Assembly (NCBI GenBank): GCA_021731025.1
Contig: JAKFYD010000031.1
Span: 1 to 33,379 of the forward strand
Length of the DNA stretch: 33,379 nucleotides
Direction: 5' to 3'
Source: Pseudobdellovibrionaceae bacterium
Lineage (GTDB): Bacteria > Bdellovibrionota > Bdellovibrionia > Bdellovibrionales > Bdellovibrionaceae
A program made the translations under genes and the position numbers. Below the pieces are notes generated by a model, which saw only the letters and a program-made list of their open reading frames with translations, searched no databases and had not been told where the DNA came from. Below are positions 23,848 to 31,025 of this stretch, one piece after another; the first letter of the stretch is position 1; each line of letters starts with the position of its first letter.

Positions 23848-24239
23848 AATATTTTAAGATTTTCATGATCTATGTAGGTGCAGCCGCATTGGCACTTCTT
23901 TTAGCAGAAGACTCAGAATCAAAAGCTTCACTACGGGTTGTTAAATGTGATGAATCGAAAATGATTGATGTTTTTGTTAAACCCAACTTTGGAACAATTA
24001 TTAATTTTCCGGTAAAGCCTGACAACGTAATTCTTGGGGGGCAGAAACAATTTGGAATTGAGTATATTAAAAATGATGTTGCACTGACGGCGCTCACTTC
24101 GAGTTCAAACACAAACCTCTTTGTGTATCTACAAGGTCGTCGCTGCGGGTTTAGGCTTATTACAAGCGTGATTCAACAGGATAACCTTATCCAAGTTCGA
24201 GATCCCGAAGATGCTAAAATGAAAGTGCAGTTCAAATGA
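23844..24239 (+). CDS. virB9: Short VirB9/TraK-like protein
   Basis: The 131-residue product has an N-terminal hydrophobic signal and a beta-rich domain (RVVKCDESKMIDVFVKPNFG, then INFPVKPDNVILG, later NLFVYLQGRRCGFRLITS) resembling the N-terminal half of VirB9/TraK. The usual C-terminal domain, which contacts VirB7 and the outer membrane, is missing; typical VirB9 proteins are about twice this size. It overlaps both neighbours by four bases. Confidence 0.6.
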   Translation: MKYFKIFMIYVGAAALALLLAEDSESKASLRVVKCDESKMIDVFVKPNFGTIINFPVKPDNVILGGQKQFGIEYIKNDVALTALTSSSNTNLFVYLQGRRCGFRLITSVIQQDNLIQVRDPEDAKMKVQFK

Positions 24240-25123
24240 GTGAAGAAATAAAAGTAAAGCTAGGCAAAGATGACGGATATAAACGTCGTTGGGGCCTTAC
24301 TAAGATTCTTTACCGTCAGGAAGGACGTAAGATCAGCATCAATGCCAAAGTCACGGCATGGACTTTAAGCATCTTTATCGTGGCTGCAAGTGCTTACTCG
24401 GTTCTAGCAGAGTTTTTTAAACCTGCTCCGAGTGAGAGTAATGGGCCAATTGCATTCAACGAACAAGTGAGTGATCAAAATACGATCCAGGTGCCTAGAG
24501 GAAATTCAGAAACAGAGAAACCAAAATCAACCAAAGCGCGACTAAAAGCTGCTACTTCCTATTCGGGGCTTCAAGTGATTCAACGGCCGAACTTTGGGAA
24601 AATTCCTCCAGGAACCATGATTAAAGCTAAATTTATGACCGGGGCCTCAAACGGGCCATTAAAGGCGTCATTACTTGAAGCTTTAACTGTTAACAGCGAA
24701 GAGATAGCTCCTGAAGGTTCAATTCTAGTTGGTAACGGAAGCTCTGGCGATGACAGGCTCACGGTCCAGTTTACCAAGTTAGTATTTAGCGATGGAAGAT
24801 CACAAAATATTCAAGCTCAGGCTTGTGAGCTCTCAGACCAAACAGTGGGCGTTAAAGGGAAAAAAATAAGTAAGTATGCCATGCTATTAGCAGCGGGAGC
24901 TGGATTAAATTTTTTAAGTGGCGTTGCTGAAGGATTGCAAGAGACCCAAGTTCAAAATGGTGTTACCACAAAAAAATCAGATTTAAAAAATGCAGCTCTT
25001 AATGGAGCTTCAAAAGCAGCCCTTGATCAGTCGCAAGAAGTTCTTTCTGAACTTCGTAATAAAAAATCTATTGTTCAAGTTGATAACGGAAAAGAATTTT
25101 ACGTTTTATTTGAAGGAGATTGA
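24236..25123 (+). CDS. virB10: VirB10/TraB-like envelope-spanning protein
   Basis: The 295-residue product has a cytoplasmic N-terminus (about 1-37), one membrane helix (about 38-57), a proline- and charge-rich linker, and a C-terminal beta-barrel domain starting near IPPGTMIKAKFMTG. That opening, with the later PEGSILVGNGSS segment and a membrane-like AMLLAAGAGLNFLSGVAEG helix, is typical of the VirB10/TrbI/TraB fold that bridges inner and outer membranes. It is somewhat shorter than usual. Confidence 0.85.
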   Translation: MSEEIKVKLGKDDGYKRRWGLTKILYRQEGRKISINAKVTAWTLSIFIVAASAYSVLAEFFKPAPSESNGPIAFNEQVSDQNTIQVPRGNSETEKPKSTKARLKAATSYSGLQVIQRPNFGKIPPGTMIKAKFMTGASNGPLKASLLEALTVNSEEIAPEGSILVGNGSSGDDRLTVQFTKLVFSDGRSQNIQAQACELSDQTVGVKGKKISKYAMLLAAGAGLNFLSGVAEGLQETQVQNGVTTKKSDLKNAALNGASKAALDQSQEVLSELRNKKSIVQVDNGKEFYVLFEGD

Positions 25124-25124
25124 T

Positions 25125-26552
25125 TTGAAATCAAATTATGTAAATCCAAATTCTCATGCTTGGGCCGATAGACTTTGGTTTTTGATTAAAAAAATTGCCT
25201 TTGGCCTAAGCCAACCCGTTATCGAAGTAGTTTACGGAATTTGGAAAGATACCATTTTCTATTGGCCAATTCTCACTTGGGGAGTAATTTTTGACATTCT
25301 GGTTTTGAGTGGGCTCGATCAAATGATTTTTAACTGGTTGAGACTTTATTGGCTCTACCCAAAAAATCCCATTACCTACACGTTTTACGCTTTCTTTGGT
25401 GCAACAATGGGATTTTGGATCTGGGGAGCTATCCAAGCTAGACGCAAAGTCAATATGATCGAAAGGCTCACGCAAGTGTTCGTTGAAAGCGGACTTAAAA
25501 GCCCGATGGGAAAACTGCCGAGCTTTATCGAAGATAGGCCTGTGGATGAACTCGTTCGAAAGTTAAAGATCACAAATGCATTTATGCCAAAAGCTAAGTT
25601 TGAAGAAGCCAAAGAACGCCTTGAAAGTTCATTACAGGTTTACATTGATGAGATCACTGAAAGTAGATCAAGTGGCACGATTGATATTTTATACTCTCAT
25701 TATGAAATTGCTAGAATGGTTGAGGCAGAAAACATTTCGTTAATTGGACCTCATAAATTTTTTATTGGTCAAACTAGAGCTAAGCCAATTTATTCGAGTT
25801 TAATTGAAACCCCTCATCTGCTTATTGGTGGTCAAACTGGAGGCGGTAAATCCACGTTCTTACGACAGTTAGTTACAACGTTCTATACGAATAATCCAAG
25901 CTACAAGTTTTCGCTGATTGATATGAAAGGCGGACTGGAATTTCAAATCTTTGAAGGCATTCCAAGGGCAACAGTCTATTCGACCTTTGATGATGCTAAG
26001 AAGCTATTTGAAGAATTGGACAACATGCTCACGGAAAGAATGAAAATTCTGAAATTTAATACTTCAAAAGACATTGAAGCTTTTAACATGATCCCTCTTA
26101 CAGAAAGAAAGCGTCCAGACGATGTTTCTGATGAAAGCATGGATATTCAAAGGCATGTTACCGTCATTGATGAAGCTGCCGAATTATTTCTTGCGAGTGC
26201 CAAATCAAACATTTCAGATGTCCAAGCCCTTAGCCGTCGTGCCATTCGCATAGCTGCGCAAGGCCGAGCTGTAGGATTACATTTAATTGTTGCGACTCAG
26301 AAACCAGATTCGAAAGCGATTAATAGTCAGATCAAAGCTAACTTAACTGGAATTATTTCTTTTCCAATGGCCACACTTGGTGCAAGTTTTTCCATTCTCG
26401 GAAATGGTCGTGCCAAAGAACTTCCAGCCATTCCAGGGCGAGCCATTTGGAAAAACGGATTAGAACAGTTTGAAGTCCAAACTCCATTCTTAAATCCCCA
26501 CGACACCAAGTGCCTTTTGGATAAAATTAAGAAGGATACACCCAATGGGTAA
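25125..26552 (+). CDS. FtsK/HerA-type conjugative coupling protein
   Basis: The 475-residue product starts at the TTG at 25125, six bases after AAGGAG. A longer frame opening at 24990 would overlap virB10 by 134 bases. Two membrane segments (about 47-65 and 85-103) are followed by a motor domain with Walker A GGQTGGGKS (235-243) and Walker B VTVIDEAAELF (about 345-355), plus GRAVGLHLIVATQKPD, a motif typical of FtsK/SpoIIIE and TcpA-like motors. It would deliver DNA to the secretion channel in place of a VirD4/TraG protein. It overlaps the next gene by eight bases. Confidence 0.85.
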   Translation: MKSNYVNPNSHAWADRLWFLIKKIAFGLSQPVIEVVYGIWKDTIFYWPILTWGVIFDILVLSGLDQMIFNWLRLYWLYPKNPITYTFYAFFGATMGFWIWGAIQARRKVNMIERLTQVFVESGLKSPMGKLPSFIEDRPVDELVRKLKITNAFMPKAKFEEAKERLESSLQVYIDEITESRSSGTIDILYSHYEIARMVEAENISLIGPHKFFIGQTRAKPIYSSLIETPHLLIGGQTGGGKSTFLRQLVTTFYTNNPSYKFSLIDMKGGLEFQIFEGIPRATVYSTFDDAKKLFEELDNMLTERMKILKFNTSKDIEAFNMIPLTERKRPDDVSDESMDIQRHVTVIDEAAELFLASAKSNISDVQALSRRAIRIAAQGRAVGLHLIVATQKPDSKAINSQIKANLTGIISFPMATLGASFSILGNGRAKELPAIPGRAIWKNGLEQFEVQTPFLNPHDTKCLLDKIKKDTPNG

Positions 26553-27438
26553 GGCAGAAGTGAAATTTAAACTCAGCCAAAATGATTACAAATGTTTGAT
26601 GTTTATTTGGCAGTGGAAACTTTGCACCACTGCTCTTTTGAAACATGCCATATATAAAGAAAAAACTTACTATCGCACGTACCGGCGACTGAGAGATCTT
26701 GCAAAATTGAATTTCTTAACCGCTTTGATGTCAACCGATGGAAATCACTATGTATGGAGCCTAACAGAGAAAGGATTTGCATTTCTAGAAAGCCACCTGC
26801 CAGAACTAGAATCACATGGGTTTAAATCGGAAAATCGAGACCATGATTTTTGGGTCACAGCCATTCATTTAGGAGAATGGATAGACCGTGTTCCAAAAAA
26901 TTGTGCTCTCATTTCAGAGCAGCAGCTACGACGCTATAAATTGTCTGATTACCCGGATTGGATTCCAAGGACATCTAGCCATCGGCCTGATGGTTGGTGG
27001 AATATTAATCTTGGTAAACCGCAAAACCAGAGTCTTATCGCTCTTGAAGTAGAACTATCCAGAAAAACTCCGATGAGGTACCATAAAGCAGCCACCTATT
27101 ACTCAAACACGGTACAGCCTTACCAAGTGATTTGGGTTGTTGCCAATAGTAAGGATTCAAAGTGCATTGACGATGCCATTAAGTCGGTGTCTTCAACTCG
27201 TGGTGAAGAGCAAAGCTTTTTAACCATCGACCAATACATTCAGAATCAATGGCAGAGCAAAATTGAAAAAGGTAAAAATCAAGGAAAAACCCTTTTAGAA
27301 ATTTTGGGAAAGTCACCGGAAAGTAACCCGAGAGAACTTTCCGGTCTCTTTCCGCTCGATACTCGAAAATGTCCAACAATTTCAAAGAATCATGACATTG
27401 TTCAAACCAGGCAAGTCCGGTTCAGTCGTGATTTATAG
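26545..27438 (+). CDS. Replication-relaxation family protein (possible relaxase or relaxosome subunit)
   Basis: The 297-residue product has an N-terminal winged-helix-like domain (about 8-85; YYRTYRRLRDLAKLNFL) and a C-terminal domain with RPDGWWNI and IALEVELSRKTPMRYHKA. Its Asp149, Glu168/Glu170 and Lys174 resemble a PD-(D/E)XK-type nuclease core. This is the layout of the replication-relaxation (Replic_Relax) family found on conjugative elements beside FtsK-like coupling proteins. No other relaxase is visible in the window, so it is the best candidate for nicking or processing at the transfer origin. This function is inferred. Confidence 0.7.
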   Translation: MGKAEVKFKLSQNDYKCLMFIWQWKLCTTALLKHAIYKEKTYYRTYRRLRDLAKLNFLTALMSTDGNHYVWSLTEKGFAFLESHLPELESHGFKSENRDHDFWVTAIHLGEWIDRVPKNCALISEQQLRRYKLSDYPDWIPRTSSHRPDGWWNINLGKPQNQSLIALEVELSRKTPMRYHKAATYYSNTVQPYQVIWVVANSKDSKCIDDAIKSVSSTRGEEQSFLTIDQYIQNQWQSKIEKGKNQGKTLLEILGKSPESNPRELSGLFPLDTRKCPTISKNHDIVQTRQVRFSRDL

Positions 27439-27460
27439 AGATTTTTATGCGAGGTGTGTT

Positions 27461-27694
27461 TTGAAGTTAGTGGTAATGTCGGTTTTAGGAACAATATTAA
27501 TGTGTGGGTGTTCCTCGGTGAACAAACCCATTCCGAATCAAGCATCTAATAGCAATAAATCAGATAACAAATCTCCGTCATTAACAACGCCAAAAGTTCG
27601 TAAGGTTTGGGTCGCTGAGAAAATTGAGGGCGATAAATATATTGAAGGTCACTGGATGTGGGTTTTAGAAAGGACAACAACATGGAGTCAGTAA
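27461..27694 (+). CDS. Small lipoprotein, VirB7-like candidate
   Basis: The 77-residue product starts at the TTG at 27461, six bases after GAGG, which yields a lipoprotein signal ending LMCGC. An upstream ATG at 27392 would add residues before the signal and overlap the previous gene. A Ser/Asn-rich linker precedes a conserved-looking end (KVWVAEKIEGDKYIEGHWMW). Small lipoproteins with this layout often serve as VirB7 or TraV-like outer-membrane anchors of the secretion pore; that role is inferred from context. Confidence 0.6.
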   Translation: MKLVVMSVLGTILMCGCSSVNKPIPNQASNSNKSDNKSPSLTTPKVRKVWVAEKIEGDKYIEGHWMWVLERTTTWSQ

Positions 27695-28149
27695 ATAATG
27701 ATTTGAAAAAGAAGATCCAAAAGATTGATCGTGTCGTTTTAGATGCAGAATCAATTGCAGCAGTTCAAGCTTTGCAACAAGAGGTGAATGATAAATTGGG
27801 AGATCTAGTTCAGATCTCTTTAAAGGATATTGTAAATTTCGTACTTCGGAAAAGAATTTTCTCGCTAAAAGAAGACGAACTGAATGAATTAAAGTCGGAA
27901 CATTTCGATTTGGTAAAAGCCTTAAGGAAAGCCACTTCCGAGGTTATCAAAGCTAAACAAAATGGATTTGAATTTCAGTTGGATGAGGTTTTAAAAATTA
28001 TTCAGACACCGGGTGTTAGCCAGAGCTTATCTTCTAAAAAGGTACGAGGACGTAAAACAAAGGTAAGTATCCACCCTACCCTGAACACAAAATTAGATAT
28101 TAATAGCGACGAAGCTCCTGGTGATAAACCGTCAAAAAATGACCAATAA
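27682..28149 (+). CDS. Putative transfer accessory DNA-binding protein
   Basis: The 155-residue product starts at the ATG at 27682 behind AAAGGA, overlapping the lipoprotein gene by 13 bases. An upstream GTG at 27658 is less well supported. It is helical and charged, with a region (VQISLKDIVNFVLRKR) that could be part of a ribbon-helix-helix or similar fold, and a basic tail (SSKKVRGRKTKVSIHP). Relaxosome accessory proteins often look like this, but no named family is recognised. Confidence 0.5.
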   Translation: MESVNNDLKKKIQKIDRVVLDAESIAAVQALQQEVNDKLGDLVQISLKDIVNFVLRKRIFSLKEDELNELKSEHFDLVKALRKATSEVIKAKQNGFEFQLDEVLKIIQTPGVSQSLSSKKVRGRKTKVSIHPTLNTKLDINSDEAPGDKPSKNDQ

Positions 28150-28169
28150 AAAAACACAAAATTAGACTC

Positions 28170-28214
28170 AAAAATCGAGAATTCTCAAGATTTTTCAAAC
28201 CAAAAATCATCTTG
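28170..28214 (+). promoter_or_regulatory. Overlapping inverted repeats ahead of the excisionase gene
   Basis: The palindrome GAGAATTCTC (28177-28186) is flanked by AAAAATC and GATTTTT arms (28170-28195), giving a terminator-like hairpin ending in a T-run. A second stem, CAAGAT (28186-28191) with ATCTTG (28209-28214), reuses the same right arm. The two foldings exclude each other, so this could be an attenuator, a terminator of the transfer operon, or operators for control of excision. Confidence 0.4.
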
Positions 28215-28229
28215 ATTTGTGAGGTAAAA

Positions 28230-28457
28230 ATGGCGAAATTGAAATCAATGGAAGACCAAAAGTCTTTCTTGTTCTTTGAAAATTTAGAGTGGATGAGTTC
28301 TGAAGAAGCAGCCCGATATCTGAGACGCTCGGTTGGGCAAATCCGAAATATGGTGTATCGTGGTCAAATCAAATCTCGAAAATTCAACAGTAGGTTGTAT
28401 TTTCGAAAAAACGATCTTGAACGAGCTATTGAATTCTCACTTAAAGGAGGATTCTAG
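28230..28457 (+). CDS. xis: Excisionase-like helix-turn-helix protein
   Basis: The 75-residue product starts at the ATG at 28230, six bases after GAGG; a start further upstream at 28212 is weaker. WMSSEEAARYLRRSVGQIRNMV followed by RLYFRKNDLERAIEF matches the MerR-like winged helix-turn-helix of excisionases. Such proteins bend attachment-site DNA to direct excision. Its stop overlaps the integrase start (TAGTG). Confidence 0.8.
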   Translation: MAKLKSMEDQKSFLFFENLEWMSSEEAARYLRRSVGQIRNMVYRGQIKSRKFNSRLYFRKNDLERAIEFSLKGGF

Positions 28458-29611
28458 TGGCAATAAACGAGTATGTCGAAAATGGAGAAAATCTTTGGTC
28501 AGTTTATGTCAATATTCGAAGTAAAGAAAACCCGAGAATTCGGGTTCAAAAAAGAATAAAAGGACTAAAAACCCAAAGTGCTGCTCTTCAGGAAGAAAAA
28601 AAAGTTTTAAGATTTCTCACTGAGGAAGTTTCCAAGCAACAGCAACGAGGCCAAACATGGATAGAGCTTGTTGATGCGTGGGAACTTACAGAAAGAAAAA
28701 ACCCAGATCGCACAACTAGCGATACAACATTTATAGATAACTTGTCTTTGTTGCGACGTTGGACTCAAAGTTTGTTTCCCCTACACGCCTTAGAAATTGG
28801 ACGTGCAGAAATAAAGCAAATTCTTAGAGATGCGGAGAGGCAAGGAAAATCTCGCAGTTTCCAGGTTAACTTGAAGGCTGCGATTAACGGTGTTTATAAT
28901 TGGGCCATCGATGAAGGACGTCTTAAAGGAATTACAAAACTTCCTACAGAAGAGGTCCGTGTACAAAAACGGGCCGAGGAAAAGCTTCCCGAAATTTTGA
29001 CTCTTGAAGAAGTTAAAAAACTTATTTCAGAGGCTAAAATTCATAAGCATCCTTGGTATCCAGTTTGGGTGACTGCACTTTTGACCGGAATGAGATCGGG
29101 TGAACTTCATGCTTTGCTTTGGACTGATATAGATTTTGAAAATGATAGGATCTTTTTATCAAAATCCTATAATCCAAGATTCAAAATCGTTAAAAGTACT
29201 AAGGCAAACTACTGGAGGAACGTTCCGATTTCCACCGAGCTTAAAAGTTTACTGCTACACCTCAAGTCTGAATCTCCAGAGAGAGAACATGTTCTTCCTC
29301 GGTTTTGGCAATGGGATCGTGGCGAACAAGCCGCTATCCTAAGAAAATTCTGCCAGGAGATCGGCATCAAATCAGTGAAATTTCATACCCTTCGAGCTTG
29401 TTTCGCAACTCAGCTTTTGGGCAACGGAATTTCATCTGTTAGAGTACAAAAGATCTGTGGATGGAAAGACCTCAAAACGATGGAACGATATGTTAGGCTG
29501 GCTGGCGTTGATGAAAGGGGCGCAACTGAGAATCTTAAAATTCTGCCTACAGATGCTGAAGTCATGGCTCAAGTGGTGAATTTGTGTGACTTCAAGGCAG
29601 AGAATAGTTAG
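28457..29611 (+). CDS. int: Tyrosine recombinase integrase
   Basis: The 384-residue product has an N-terminal arm-binding region, a core-binding domain (about 65-165) and a catalytic domain with the full set of active residues: Arg213 (TGMRSGEL), His310 and Arg313 (HTLR), Trp336 (CGWKD) and the nucleophile Tyr345 (ERYVRL). It would catalyse integration and excision of the element. It starts with GTG behind GGAGG and overlaps the excisionase stop. As the last element gene it points to an attachment site within the next 140 bases. Confidence 0.95.
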   Translation: MAINEYVENGENLWSVYVNIRSKENPRIRVQKRIKGLKTQSAALQEEKKVLRFLTEEVSKQQQRGQTWIELVDAWELTERKNPDRTTSDTTFIDNLSLLRRWTQSLFPLHALEIGRAEIKQILRDAERQGKSRSFQVNLKAAINGVYNWAIDEGRLKGITKLPTEEVRVQKRAEEKLPEILTLEEVKKLISEAKIHKHPWYPVWVTALLTGMRSGELHALLWTDIDFENDRIFLSKSYNPRFKIVKSTKANYWRNVPISTELKSLLLHLKSESPEREHVLPRFWQWDRGEQAAILRKFCQEIGIKSVKFHTLRACFATQLLGNGISSVRVQKICGWKDLKTMERYVRLAGVDERGATENLKILPTDAEVMAQVVNLCDFKAENS

Positions 29612-29750
29612 TAATTTGAAATAAGAAGGGGCTTTAACCAAAGTTTTCAAGAGTGGCTATTGTTGGCTTCTCTGCCCCTCAAACTCTTAATATTGCTAGA
29701 GTTTGCCCCGAAAACGCCAATATCTCCTGCGTAGAACCTTTGGAGAAAAT

Positions 29751-30059
29751 ATGTCCGACACCGACGCTTCTGAATTTTATCGATTCGTTATTTTTCTTGA
29801 TAAAGTTGAAAACAAAACAACATCACCACAAGTTATACAACGCCATATCGAACATCTAAAAAATCTAAAGTCGCAAGGTAAGCTTGTCCTTTGTGGGCCG
29901 TTTACTGATCACGATTCTGGGATGGTCGTGGTTAAAGCGAAGGATAAGTTTGAAGCAATCGCCATTGCCGACACTGATCCTTTCGTGATCGAAGGCGTGA
30001 GAATCGCCAAAGTCTGGTCTTGGCTATTAGCTTGCGAAGAAAATAATTATTTGGCGTAG
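29751..30059 (+). CDS. YciI-like protein
   Basis: The 102-residue product starts at the ATG at 29751 behind GGAG. A longer frame opening at 29703 has no support. The sequence FYRFVIFLDKVENKTT, then HIEHLKNLKSQGKLVLCGPF and FEAIAIADTDPFVIEGV fits the YciI family, which has a dimeric alpha/beta fold related to muconolactone isomerase. Its cellular role is unclear. It is the first gene outside the element and is followed by its own terminator. Confidence 0.8.
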   Translation: MSDTDASEFYRFVIFLDKVENKTTSPQVIQRHIEHLKNLKSQGKLVLCGPFTDHDSGMVVVKAKDKFEAIAIADTDPFVIEGVRIAKVWSWLLACEENNYLA

Positions 30060-30074
30060 TTCTACGAAGGTCAG

Positions 30075-30094
30075 ATTGGGAACGCCAATTTTTT
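30075..30094 (+). terminator. Intrinsic terminator of the YciI-like gene
   Basis: Stem ATTGG/CCAAT with loop GAACG is followed by a run of T (30089-30094), 16 bases after the stop codon. The stem is short but the arrangement is typical. Confidence 0.55.
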
Positions 30095-30118
30095 CTCGTT
30101 TATACCCAGATTTAATTT

Positions 30119-30157
30119 CCGATATCGAGATATATGATATCACGATATCTTGATATC
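30119..30157. repeat. GATATC iterated repeat
   Basis: GATATC occurs at 30121, 30136, 30144 and 30152. The last three are an exact 8-base tandem (NNGATATC). Each unit is itself a palindrome, so the array can bind a protein cooperatively or fold on itself. It lies between the YciI terminator and the toxin-antitoxin promoter. Confidence 0.6.
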
Positions 30158-30176
30158 AGAATGATTTCTGTATTCA

Positions 30177-30195
30177 GGATGCCGGGCCAGCATCC
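30177..30195. repeat. GC-rich hairpin
   Basis: GGATGC and GCATCC form a perfect 6-base stem around a 7-base loop (CGGGCCA). There is no T-run, so it is not a standard terminator. It stands out as GC-rich in an AT-rich spacer. Confidence 0.45.
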
Positions 30196-30207
30196 GGGAT
30201 ACTTCGC

Positions 30208-30257
30208 ATACCTTATTTAGCATACGGATTGACATACCATATAAGGTATAGTACATA
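30208..30257 (+). promoter_or_regulatory. Promoter and operator of the toxin-antitoxin pair
   Basis: TTGACA (30229-30234) with a weak -10 (TACATA, 30252-30257) at 17-base spacing lies within inverted repeats. ATACCTTAT (30208-30216) pairs with ATAAGGTAT (30241-30249), and ATACC-N6-GGTAT overlaps the promoter. Repeated ATAC half-sites at this position are what an autoregulating antitoxin or toxin-antitoxin complex would bind. The expected transcription start falls at the toxin ATG, suggesting a leaderless message. Confidence 0.5.
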
Positions 30258-30263
30258 TTAAGT

Positions 30264-30548
30264 ATGTGGAACGTTTTCCTGGAAAAAAATGCAATTAAGG
30301 CTCTCAATAAAGCGCCGAAGGAAATTCAGGAAAAGTTCGAGAAGTGGAGAGATATCGTTCAGCTGCAAGGCCCAAAAGGGCTCTTTGAGATCAAAGGATT
30401 TCGGGACCATCTTTTGAAGGGCGAATGGCAGGGCGCAAGAGCAAGCAGACTGAACGATCAATGGCGAATTATCTATTATGTGGTCGCCAATGAAGTTAAA
30501 ATTTTAGTGATGGAGGTCACACCGCATGACTACCGGAAAAAGAGTTAA
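30264..30548 (+). CDS. higB: RelE/HigB-family toxin
   Basis: The 94-residue product has the compact RelE/ParE fold pattern: helical start (FLEKNAIKALNKAPKEIQEK), then GEWQGARASRLNDQWRIIYYV and the closing VKILVMEVTPHDYRKK. Such toxins usually cleave mRNA at the ribosome. The toxin gene comes first, as in HigBA-type modules, and its end overlaps the antitoxin start by 23 bases. No ribosome-binding site is visible before the ATG. Confidence 0.85.
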   Translation: MWNVFLEKNAIKALNKAPKEIQEKFEKWRDIVQLQGPKGLFEIKGFRDHLLKGEWQGARASRLNDQWRIIYYVVANEVKILVMEVTPHDYRKKS

Positions 30549-30816
30549 AGAAATTTTAAAAAATGGCCAATTTGTTCCGGCAAAAGCACGTATCCGTATG
30601 ACTCCGGGCCAATCTCTTAAAGTCATTCGAGAACTGCAAGAGCTTTCTCAAAATGCTCTTGCTAAAATAAGTGGCTTGCCTCAGTCCACGATTTCTGGAA
30701 TGGAATCTGGAAGAATCAATATTGGAGTGGAAAGAGCCAAGATGTTAGCCAAAGCGTTGCATGTACATCCGGCAGTTATTGTTTTCCCAGGTTGGGAAGT
30801 TAAAAGAGCTTCATAA
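30526..30816 (+). CDS. higA: HigA-like helix-turn-helix antitoxin
   Basis: The 96-residue product has a Cro/CI-type helix-turn-helix (about 36-85: LQELSQNALAKISGLPQST, then ISGMESGRINIGVERAKML). It would neutralise the toxin and repress their shared promoter by binding the dyads at 30208-30249. GGAGG lies nine bases before the ATG, inside the toxin gene. Confidence 0.85.
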   Translation: MTTGKRVKEILKNGQFVPAKARIRMTPGQSLKVIRELQELSQNALAKISGLPQSTISGMESGRINIGVERAKMLAKALHVHPAVIVFPGWEVKRAS

Positions 30817-31025
30817 CAAAATACATGAGGATTCCTTTGTATTTGGAAGAACACTATTTGTTATTAGCATTTGAGGGATATCACAGTCTTAAATGGTCGA
30901 GCAAATCCCTAAAATAATAAGACCCCCTACAATTTTAATTTCGTTGATCACAAAATAAGAATTAGAAAATTTTTAATTTCGCATTTTGAAGTTGGAGTTT
31001 TCTTAGTTTAAGTCACAATAAATAA

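Larger units (their letters stand above)
9674..29640. mobile_element. Putative integrative conjugative element (boundaries approximate)
   Basis: A near-complete type IV secretion gene set, an FtsK-type coupling protein, a replication-relaxation protein, an excisionase-like protein and a tyrosine integrase lie in one direction. The integrase is last, as expected next to an attachment site. The regulatory operon is linked by shared dyads and sigma-54 promoters. The right end must lie between the integrase stop (29611) and the YciI-like gene (29751). The left end was not found: no repeat of the right-end sequence was noticed in the window, so the metal-efflux genes could also be cargo. A classical relaxase and VirB11 were not seen. 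Confidence 0.7.

Noticed and set aside
23888-23905. TGGCAC inside the VirB9-like gene as an internal sigma-54 promoter
   Set aside because: No matching -12 element and it lies in tightly packed coding sequence.
29612-29750. tRNA gene end as the integration target
   Set aside because: No TPsiC-like arm or CCA end could be recognised on either strand.
30119-30157. CRISPR array from the GATATC repeats
   Set aside because: Units are 8 bases with no spacers and no cas genes are present.
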